Assembly (NCBI RefSeq): GCF_905120345.1
Contig: NZ_CAJHOA010000003.1
Span: forward strand, 62,001-126,000
DNA length: 64,000 nucleotides
From: Denitrificimonas caeni
GTDB taxonomy: Bacteria > Pseudomonadota > Gammaproteobacteria > Pseudomonadales > Pseudomonadaceae
Reading direction: 5' to 3'
A program made the translations under genes and the position numbers. Every line of letters starts with the position of its first letter. Position 1 is the first letter of the stretch. Below, one piece after another: positions 44,632-53,600 of the stretch. The notes beneath the pieces were generated by a model. It did no database searches, was not told the origin of the DNA, and worked only from the letters and a program-made list of their open reading frames with translations.

Positions 44632-45015
44632 ATGATTGATCTTAAAAAGCTAGTCGCCGCCGTTTCATTTGTAACCTTAGGCTTAAGTGCTTCTGCAGTG
44701 ATGGCGCAAAATGCTGCACCGGCATCCGCAACTGCCGCACCTGCTCAGCAACAAGGGCAGGAAACAATCAGTGATGCTGAGCTTAAAAAATTCATCAATG
44801 CCAGCACCGAAGTATCGCGAATCCGTGAGGACTACACTGAGCGTTTTAATAGAGCAAAAGACCCAGCGATAGCGCAGAACTTGCAACAAGAAGCGCAAGA
44901 TAAAATGCTTAAAGCGGTGGATCAGTCTGGTTTAGATGCGCAGACCTATAACATCCTATCTGAGCGCATTCAGACTAGCCCCGAGCTGCAGCAACGGGTG
45001 CAAAAGCTACAATAA
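44632..45015 (+). CDS. DUF4168 family secreted protein
   Basis: A 127-residue protein with a signal peptide cut after VMAQ or AMAQ-like residues near 24, a short Ala/Gln-rich linker, and a helical DUF4168 domain (ISDAELKKFINAS onward to the end). The family occurs in the periplasm of proteobacteria and cyanobacteria; function is unknown. The start is ATG 44632, with GAAAGGAAAG upstream. It is divergent from the two-component genes and may be their target. Confidence 0.82.
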   Translation: MIDLKKLVAAVSFVTLGLSASAVMAQNAAPASATAAPAQQQGQETISDAELKKFINASTEVSRIREDYTERFNRAKDPAIAQNLQQEAQDKMLKAVDQSGLDAQTYNILSERIQTSPELQQRVQKLQ

Positions 45016-45077
45016 GATAGCTTTATAAAGGTGTTCTGCGAGAGGTTGAAGCCTTGCGTAAAAACCTTAGTTAATGT

Positions 45078-45115
45078 TTTTCCGGAATAGGGTTTTATAC
45101 CTTTATTCCGGAAAA
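45078..45115. terminator. 12-bp perfect inverted repeat between DUF4168 and rtcB
   Basis: TTTTCCGGAATA at 45078-45089 and TATTCCGGAAAA at 45104-45115 pair perfectly around a 14-base loop, between two convergent genes. The flanking A/T of the arms themselves may give termination in both directions. Confidence 0.65.
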
Positions 45116-45147
45116 TGTCCGTCTGGCCCGCGCATTTGAATGTGGGT

Positions 45148-46320
45148 TTAGCCCTTCACCACGGCCAAAGGCTGCAACTCAATTTGTACGTCGACCAAGT
45201 CGGTTTGGTTGCGCATCACTTCATCAATATCTTTGTAAGATCCGGGTGCTTCATCCAGATCTTTACGGCTACGAATGGCATGCAAAATGCCACGATCTTT
45301 GAGCGCTTTTACTTCTTCTTTTAAATCCAGCTTTTTACGGGCCTGAGCGCGGCTCATAATGCGTCCGGCACCATGCGCACAGGATTCAAATGACTGCGCT
45401 TCGCCTTTGCCGGTTACCAGAAAAGAGCGTGTACCTTGCGAGCCAGGAATCATGCCCCATTCACCTTGGCGCGCTCGCGTTGCACCTTTGCGATGCACAA
45501 TCACCATCTCGCCAAAGTGTTGTTCTTCGGCGGCAAAGTTGTGCGGCTTATTGATGAAATCGGCAAACTCGACTTCAGGCAGAACCTCGGTAAAGGCTGC
45601 TTTAGCTCGCTCCATCATTAGGGTGCGATTGGCGAGGGCAAATTCCAGACAATAGTTCATTTCATTTTTGTACAACTCAAAATACTTAGAAGACTCGGGA
45701 AGGTAAGCCAGATCATTCGCGACATCCTCGCCGGCTGCCTTATTTAGTTTTTTGGCTACTTCATTGTAATGATTGGCGACGGTAAAGCCGATATTGCGCG
45801 AGCCTGAGTGGATCATAATCCAAATATAACCATCGGAGCCTTGCTGGATCTCGATGAAATGGTTGCCGCTGCCTAAGGTACCAACTTGATACAAAGCGTT
45901 GTCGTATTCTTGCTCGACGATGGGCAATTGACCGGTTATTTTCGGCATCCACGCTGAGTCTTGAGGGGTTTTGTGGCGCTCAAAGCCAACCGGAATAGTC
46001 TCGCGAATGAGCTTGATGATTTCTTTTAGATCAGTGCTGTCGATCGCGTGCAGATTAGTTCGTAACGAACACATGCCGCAGCCAATATCGACACCGACCG
46101 CGTTGGGTATGATTACGCCCTGGGTGGCAAGAATAGCACCGATAGGCATGCCATAACCCTGATGAGTGTCGGGCATGATGGCGATATGCTTAAAAGCAAA
46201 GGGCAAGTTTGCAAGGTTACGTGCTTGTTCCAGTGCGCCTTCGTCGATTTGTTCTTCTTTCAGCCACAGCTTTATTGGTAGTTTCTCTGTTGCAATAGTC
46301 GCTTTTTGATTCGGGTGCAT
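45148..46320 (-). CDS. rtcB: RNA-splicing ligase RtcB
   Basis: RtcB joins RNA ends with 2',3'-cyclic phosphate to 5'-OH ends, using GTP and manganese, in tRNA or rRNA repair. The 390-residue protein has the family's metal-site residues: MPDTHQGYGMPIG, the VGVDIGCGM loop with its Cys, LGSGNHFIE, IHSGSRNIG and the guanylylated His in SCAHGAGR. RtcA and RtcR genes are not next to it, and length and context suggest the RtcB2-like short form. The ATG has GGAG upstream. It lies on the minus strand between the DUF4168 gene and the stress block. Confidence 0.96.
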   Translation of the reverse strand: MHPNQKATIATEKLPIKLWLKEEQIDEGALEQARNLANLPFAFKHIAIMPDTHQGYGMPIGAILATQGVIIPNAVGVDIGCGMCSLRTNLHAIDSTDLKEIIKLIRETIPVGFERHKTPQDSAWMPKITGQLPIVEQEYDNALYQVGTLGSGNHFIEIQQGSDGYIWIMIHSGSRNIGFTVANHYNEVAKKLNKAAGEDVANDLAYLPESSKYFELYKNEMNYCLEFALANRTLMMERAKAAFTEVLPEVEFADFINKPHNFAAEEQHFGEMVIVHRKGATRARQGEWGMIPGSQGTRSFLVTGKGEAQSFESCAHGAGRIMSRAQARKKLDLKEEVKALKDRGILHAIRSRKDLDEAPGSYKDIDEVMRNQTDLVDVQIELQPLAVVKG

Positions 46321-46666
46321 AACATCTCCATGTTGTACTCAGAATGAGCCTTTACACTGTTATTTAATGAAGTCACTACCGCTGCGCAGGGAGCAAATTT
46401 ATCTTTTTAGAGGGGGATGAGTTCTTGCTGGCGGGCGTAGCTAATCTTTCGCGAAGTGTTGGACAGAATCAACCATTGATCGGGTGTTTTACAGTTAATC
46501 AAGTTATTCATTAAGGTTAAGTGTAGTGTTATAGAGGCTGCCAGCAGTATGCTGAGTATGCTGAGTATGGTGAGTATGGTGATACAGTTGGTTGCGTAAG
46601 GCGGTAGCCTTCGCGTTGGGCAGGATTGCCGCACGATAATAATTGTTTACAAGGAGGTATAATAGT
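46321..46666. other. Intergenic region with a short tandem repeat, upstream of the Usp-glucan synthase genes
   Basis: The 346 bases between rtcB and the Usp gene must hold both divergent promoters. No gene is convincing. A 9-base tandem repeat lies at 46546-46581 (listed apart). AAGGAGG at 46651-46657 is the ribosome site of the Usp gene. Confidence 0.5.
46546..46581. repeat. Four copies of a 9-base tandem repeat
   Basis: The units are AGTATGCTG twice, then AGTATGGTG twice, in direct order. They end about 85 bases before the Usp start codon. Such a repeat can vary in copy number and alter promoter spacing, but no such effect is shown here. Confidence 0.85.
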
Positions 46667-47692
46667 ATGTCTGAATCTGAACTTTGTAATCAGCAAACAA
46701 CCGATCCGCTGCGCACGAGCCAGCTTGCTGAACAGTCAAACCTTCGACATGTTCTTGCCTGCGTCGATACAGCACCCTGTGCCGACATTGTATTAGCACA
46801 CGCCGCAGCGGTGGCAAAGGCCGTCGGTGCCTGCATGACCGTGATCCACGTGCTTCAGTCATCACCAGCCCAGGAGCCGATGGATCCGGTGGAGTGGAAG
46901 CAACGTCATTGTGCTGCGACTGCGTATCTGCATGAGCGGATGTTGCGCTGTGCTGATCTTCATGCTGATGTGGTTATTTTGGCGGGCCCCCCCGCCGAGC
47001 GTATCAGTACATGGGCGCACGATAACGCAGTAGACTTGATTGTGTTGGGTCGAGGAGGAGAGGACCATGGGCCTTTCGTCGGGCTGGGTGACACCGCACG
47101 TCGAGTTGCTGAGGTCGCTGGTGCATCGGTGCTGCTGGTTCCAGCAATGCAAGCCAAGGACTCACCGATACGCTATCGCAAGGTGTTGGTTCCGCTCGAT
47201 GGCTCATCTCGCTCAGAATGCGTCTTGCCGCTTGGCCTAGGGATTGCCGCTGTGCATGGCGCAGAAGTCGTGCTCGTGCATGTCGCTCCGAATGTCGACC
47301 TTATTGAATCAAATCTGCTCAACGCGGAAGCTATCGCCTTGCGTGATCAGCTCTGCAGTCATAATGAGCGCGCGGCTCGACAGTACTTAGATTGGCTACG
47401 ATCTCGACTGCCTTCGCCGTTGACAACTGGTACGCGCTTATTACCCAGTGGCGATGCACGCCGTGCGCTGGCCCATATTGCCAGCGAAGAAAACGCTGAT
47501 TTAATGGTTCTTTCTGCTGCGGGCCGAAGCGGGCATACCGACATGACGGTTGGCAGTGTTGCTGATTATCTGATCAATCGTATTGGTATCCCTGTGTTGC
47601 TGGTGCGGCAGCATAAACGCAATCTGCCCAGAGGGCACAGAGAACAATGTCACGCTATGGATGCGCGATTGCCGAACCAAGGAATCATATGA
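46667..47692 (+). CDS. Tandem-domain universal stress protein
   Basis: A 341-residue cytoplasmic protein of two UspA domains, at about residues 20-160 and 170-320. Each has the ATP-site pattern: DLIVLGRGGEDHGPFVG in the first, and DLMVLSAAGRSGHTDMTVGS in the second. The start is ATG 46667, with a strong AAGGAGG nine bases before it; the open frame from 46643 is longer. The stop overlaps the start of the giant glucan synthase gene as ATGA, so the two proteins are translationally coupled. This suggests that Usp senses energy or stress for glucan synthesis. Confidence 0.93.
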   Translation: MSESELCNQQTTDPLRTSQLAEQSNLRHVLACVDTAPCADIVLAHAAAVAKAVGACMTVIHVLQSSPAQEPMDPVEWKQRHCAATAYLHERMLRCADLHADVVILAGPPAERISTWAHDNAVDLIVLGRGGEDHGPFVGLGDTARRVAEVAGASVLLVPAMQAKDSPIRYRKVLVPLDGSSRSECVLPLGLGIAAVHGAEVVLVHVAPNVDLIESNLLNAEAIALRDQLCSHNERAARQYLDWLRSRLPSPLTTGTRLLPSGDARRALAHIASEENADLMVLSAAGRSGHTDMTVGSVADYLINRIGIPVLLVRQHKRNLPRGHREQCHAMDARLPNQGII

Positions 47693-50600
47693 CGCAGACT
47701 ACAATGCCATTGCACGACACCACCGCAGCAGACAGTAGATATGCACGTGAGGCTGCTGAACTTCGAGCACGTCATGACATCGTTATTGGTGTGCCTGAGC
47801 CCGCCTCCGCTTGGCAGAATATTTCCGCTCTCCTACCTTGGCTAGATAATGCGCATGGCTATTGTGTTAAGCCGTTGCCACATTTGACCAAGGCTTCGGA
47901 GTGGTTGCTCGATAACGAGTTTCAGTTACGGCGTGCCGTTCGCCAGGTACGTGAAGATCTACCTGCTTCGTTTTATCGACGCTTGCCGCGACTTGCCTCA
48001 CCTGAATACCACGGCATTCCCCGTGTTCTAGCACTAGCGCGAGGGATGCTCGAGATTGCCCAAGTACACATTGGCTTTGCCGGAACCGTTGATTTCGTCA
48101 ACGCTTATCAGTGTGAGGGGCCGCTAACGATCGCCGAACTTTGGGCGTTCCCAGCGATGTTGCGTCTTGCTTGCTTAGAAGAACTGGCGCAATCATTTTC
48201 CGAGCTGTTGCCCGAACTTGCGCCTCCATTTACACTTATCCCACGCTCCAGCTTTCACCCAGCGCTTGATCCGACGGAAAGTGTTTCACGGGTGATCTCT
48301 GCCCTTGTAGCAATTTCGAACACACCGTGGAAAACCTTCTTTGAACAGGTTAGTCATGTCGAAACAATTCTTCAGGATGATCCTGCGAATGTTTATGCGG
48401 CGATGGATTTCGACACACGCGACCGCTATCGCAAGGCGGTCGAAGAAATTGCTGCACACGCACCAGCCTCCGAATGGGAGGTTGCCAGCGCTGCACTGGA
48501 ACTGGCGCGCGAGCATGCAGGCACGCGTCGCGCCGGACATATTGGCTGCTGGTTAGTCGCCGAAGGACGGACGCAGCTCGAGCGTAAGGTTGGTTTTCGT
48601 GCCGGCTGGCGCGCGAGCTGGCGTCGCTTAATGATGGCTCATCCGGGGAAAAGCTATGCGGTCGCACTGACAGGTTTTAGCCTGGCAGCATGGCTCTTTC
48701 CTGTTGTTCTGCTGCTTGTGTTCGATGCGAGTGTGCTTGCCTGGGTAGCGGGACTTGCGTTGTCGCTCGCACCAGCGATGATTATCGGGGTCACATTTAC
48801 CAACTGGCTTGTCAGTCGAACTGTTGCGCCTCGAGTGTTGCCCAAATACGATGTTGAAAAGGGACTGCAGCCAGGCTGGGAGACAGCGCTGGTGATGCCG
48901 ATTATTCTGCGTCAGCAGTCTGAGGTCGAATCGCTGCTCGAGCGGCTGGAAATGCACTGGCTATCGAACCCAGATCCGCTGGTGCGTATGGCGCTGCTGA
49001 GTGACCTTGCTGATGCCGATTCAGAGCACATGCCTGACGATGCAGCAGTGGAGTCTGCTCTTGTCGCGGGCATCCGCCGCCTGAATGCGCGCTACGCCGA
49101 ACATGCACCGTTTGCGCTTCTTCATCGCCGGCGTCATTGGAATGCTGCTGAAGGCCGCTGGATGGGTTGGGAGCGTAAGCGTGGCAAGCTTGAAGAACTC
49201 GTCGGTCTTATGCTGGGTCATCAGTCTGATGTCTTTGTTCTATGCGAAGGCGATATCGATACACTCTGTCGAGCACGCTTCGTGGTCACGCTCGATGCCG
49301 ACACCCGTGCCCAGTCGAATAATATCAACCGGCTGGTGGGTACGCTGGCGCACCCGCTGAACCGTGTTGAGTTCGATCCGCTCACTGGCAAACCAACACG
49401 CGGCTATACTTTTATTCAGCCACGGGTTGAGATTTCCCCCGATGCTGGTGACCGCTCGCTGTTTACTTATCTCTATTCGGGAGATACCGCGATCGACATT
49501 TACAGTCGTGCGGTGTCGGATGTCTATCAGGATCTTTTCGGTGAAGGGATATTCACCGGTAAGGGTGCGTTCGACGTTGCTGCATTTTATCAATGCCTGC
49601 ACGGTCGCGTGCCGGAAAACGCAATTCTCAGCCACGACTTGTTCGAAGGGCTGCACGGTCGTGCCGCGCTGGCCAGCGATATTGTTTTCTACGAGGAATT
49701 TCCCTCCAATTATCTCTCTTACGCGCGGCGCGCCCTGCGTTGGATCCGCGGTGATTGGCAGCTTACTCCTTGGTTAGGTGGCAATGTACCGAGCAGTGAC
49801 GATCAACCTGTCCCCAGTCGGTTTTCAATGCTTGATCGTTGGAAAATGCTCGACAACTTACGCCGAAGTCTGACTGCGCCGATGCTTATCGCTTTCGCGA
49901 CGGCCGGATGGTTGCTGTTGCCGGGCCAAGCTCTGATTTGGACGGTTCTGGCTGTTGGTGCGCCGGCTGCCTATCTGTTCATCGACCTGATGACCCGTTT
50001 GCTGCATACACGTAAGCCCGGTGGGCGGCGCAGCATACTCTATCCGCTGGCTGAACAGGCCGGGCGCTGGCTGTTGGCGGTGGTTTTTTTGGCACACGAA
50101 GCCGCGGTGGCGTGTGAAGCGATCGCATGTGCTCTGTGGCGCATGCATGTCTCGCACCGAGATATGCTGGAGTGGACGTCGGCGGCCCATTCCGCTGCAG
50201 AAGTATCGCAAACGTGGCACGGTACTTGGCGCGAAATGGCTGCTGCACCGTCATTGGCGGTGATTATTGCTGTTATTCTCGGCTTGTTGAACCCCGTTGC
50301 TTTGGCAGGAGCGGCACCGTTGCTACTGTTGTGGTTCGTCTCGCCGCAGATTGCTTGGCTGATCAGCCGCGAGCGGCAACTGATATTAGAAACACTGGGC
50401 AAAAAAGACCGACTTTACCTGCGTTTGATTGCACGACGCACGTGGCTGTACTTTGAAACATTCGCCGGTCCCGACGATAATTGGCTGCCGCCCGACAACT
50501 ATCAAGCGGCTCCATACGAAGACATTGCCCATCGTTCCTCACCAACCAACGTCGGCATGCTTTTCTTAGCGGCACTGACCGCCTGGGATTTAGGTCATAT

Positions 50601-53600
50601 CGGGCGACGTGATCTTGCTGCACGTATGGCTGCCGCATTGGACGCCCTTGATCGGCTGGAGAATCATAACGGTCATACCCTTAACTGGTTCAATACCAGA
50701 ACACTGGAATCGCTTGAGCCGCGTTACATTTCGACGGTTGATAGCGGTAATCTGGCGGTCAGCCTACTGACATTATCCGCCGGTTGCCGAGAGGCCGCCG
50801 CCGGCTTAGGACTTTTACCTGCACGTTGGGACGGTCTTCAAGATTCACTCCATTTGCTGCGCGAAGCCGTAGCCGTTTTGCCTAAGATCGACCGAGATGT
50901 CATTACCGATGATCTTAATGCTATCGTCAAGCGTTTGCCTGGCATCCGCCGCACCTCGCAAGACTGGTGGCCCGCATTGCTGCAGTTGAGTACGGATGAC
51001 TGGCAAGCGGTGCAAGCACATATTGTTAAGGTGTTAGAGGCTGGTATCGAAGCTGACACCGATGAAATTCATCTGTGGCTCAAACGTACTGATCACCACT
51101 TGATGACCATGCGCCGGGATCTTGCTGCACTGACACCTTGGCTGGCTCTAACTGAGTCAGCACCATCTGCTTTAAAAGACGTGTCAACGTTGCTTGAAGC
51201 GCTGCCCCGAGCCGATGCTTCTTTCGCTCAGATGACGAGCAGTATCGATGGTGCACGCCGTGCTCTGGCACAATTGGCTGCCGTTGACGTGAAGAGTCAA
51301 TCCTGGATCGCGGCGATGATGGTGGCGCTCGACAGTGGCGAGAGCGCTTGTCGAGAGCTTCATGAGAGCTTCCTGGAGTGCGCGATACGAGCAGAGACAC
51401 GTGCTTTCGCCATGGATTTCCAACCGTTGTATGACGAGGAAAGCAGTACCTTCTTTATTGGCTACAATCTCGACTCTGATCATCTTGATCAACACCATTA
51501 TGATCTATTGGCGAGCGAGGCACGACTGGCCAGCTATTTTGCAATAGCCAAGCGTGATGTCCCCGTTAAGCACTGGTTCCACTTGGGTCGCCCCATCAGC
51601 CGAACGGCTGGAGCACTGACGATACTGTCGTGGAACGGCTCAATGTTTGAGTACCTTATGCCAACTTTGCTGTTGCCGAGTGAGGCGGGGCGACTTCTCG
51701 GTCAGAGTGAGCGTGCCGCGGTTGCGGTGCAGCAGCGCTATGGCGAGAAGCTTGGTTTGCCTTGGGGGGTTTCGGAATCCGGTTTTGCCGCCCGTGACGA
51801 CTCGCATCACTACCAGTACCAAGCGTTTGGCGTCCCTGGTCTTGGGCTGAAGACCGGTTTATCTAAAGACTATGTCGTCGCGCCCTATGCTAGCGCTCTG
51901 GCATTAGCCATTGTGCCCATTGCTGCGACGTCCAATTTGCGTCGTCTGGACAAACTTGGTTTACGTGACCAATACGGTTTTTTTGAGGCGGCCGATTTCA
52001 CCCCAGAGCGGCTACCGATAGAGGGCAGCTTCTCGCCGGTGCGCTCTTATATGGCTCACCACCAAGGGATGATCAGTGCTGCGATCGGTAATGCGTTGAA
52101 CAATAATATTTTGATCAAACGCTTAGGTCGCGATCCGCGCATGCGCGCCACCGAAATGCTCTTGCAGGAGCGTGTGCCATGGGAGTTTCCACCTGAGCAG
52201 CCAACCGAAACCGATGAGATGACTGCTGATCTGACTCGTGTGCCGACACCCGCTTTACATGGTTGGGCAGCGCAGGATCCGACCAGCCCACAGCTGCATG
52301 TGTTGGGTAACGGCAATCTGGCCGCTTGGGTCAGTGATGCCGGAGACAGTGCGTTATGGTGGCGTGGTCAAGCTTTGACTCGCTGGACGGGAGATGCCAT
52401 CCGTCGCTGTGGTGAGTCGCGGATTTATCTTAGCGAGCGTGCCAGCGATGCGATCTGGTCGCTCGGTGTAGACCACTCCAACCGGTTACTGGATACCAGT
52501 TACCATGCTCACAAGATCGATTTTCAAGAGCGTAGAGAGGGTCTATCAACCAATCTTGAAATCGTCATTGCACCTAACGATGACGTGGAAATACGCCGCG
52601 TTACGCTCTCCAATGAGAGCAACCGCGTGCGCGAGTTGGATGTGACAAGTTATGCTGAGGTGGTGTTGGCGCCAGCCGCCAGTCATGAGCGGCACCCTGC
52701 TTTCAGTAAGCTGTTTATCCATAGTGAACGTTTAGAGGAGCAGAATGCGTTGCTCTTCAAGCGCCGTTCCCGGCGTCCTGACGACCGTCCGCCAGTCGTG
52801 CTGCATAGCATTCTGTCGACCGATGCGGCGGTTACCTTGGCAGGCTACGAAACTGACCGCCGTTATTTTCTTGGCCGTCACGGTGATCTAGAACGACCAC
52901 TGGGTGCTGCCGAAACGCTGGCTGATTCGATTGGTTGGACGCTCGATCCGATTATGGCGTTGCGCGCGCATGTTGTTCTTGCGCCTGGTGCGCAGGTACG
53001 AATTGATTTTGTCACGATTGTGGCTGGCTCACGGGAGAAAGTGCTCGCAATTGCTGAGCGCTTTGCAACTGGGCCGGTTCTTGACTGGGCGACTGAAGAT
53101 GCGCGGCGTACGGCTGCACTTGAAGCGCAGCGTCTAGGACTGGATTCACGCACGCTGGCTGAGGCGCAGGCTTTATGCCGTGACTTGGTTTTCCCGCGAA
53201 CGCCTCCAGTTATGTTGGCCGCTGCCTCGAGTGCTGCGCTTCCTGCTCAGCCTCATCTTTGGAGTATGGGGCTGTCTGGCGATTTGCCAATCGTGCTGGT
53301 GCGAGTCGTCGATAAGGCCTATGTGTCGCTGTTGCCAAGTATTATTCGAGTTCACCGTTGGTGGCAGCGGTGTGGCCTTCAGGTCGACCTAGTCTTTCTA
53401 CAGGATGGTGTTTCAGGCTATCAAGAGCCGATTCGTGACTTGCTGTACAGCGCTCTGCGTGCAACCAATGTGCCCGAAGGGCTGGGAGGCAATGGCGGTG
53501 TTCATCTGTTGGCAACTGAACGGATTGGTGCGCTTGAGCGTCGCACACTAGAGGCAACAGCGCGGGTCACGCTCGATGCAGCGGCTGGATCACTGGCGCT

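Noticed and set aside
46407-46634. A 75-residue minus-strand frame across the 9-base repeat
   Set aside because: The repeat alone creates the hydrophobic ILTILSILSIL pattern; no start signal or family support.
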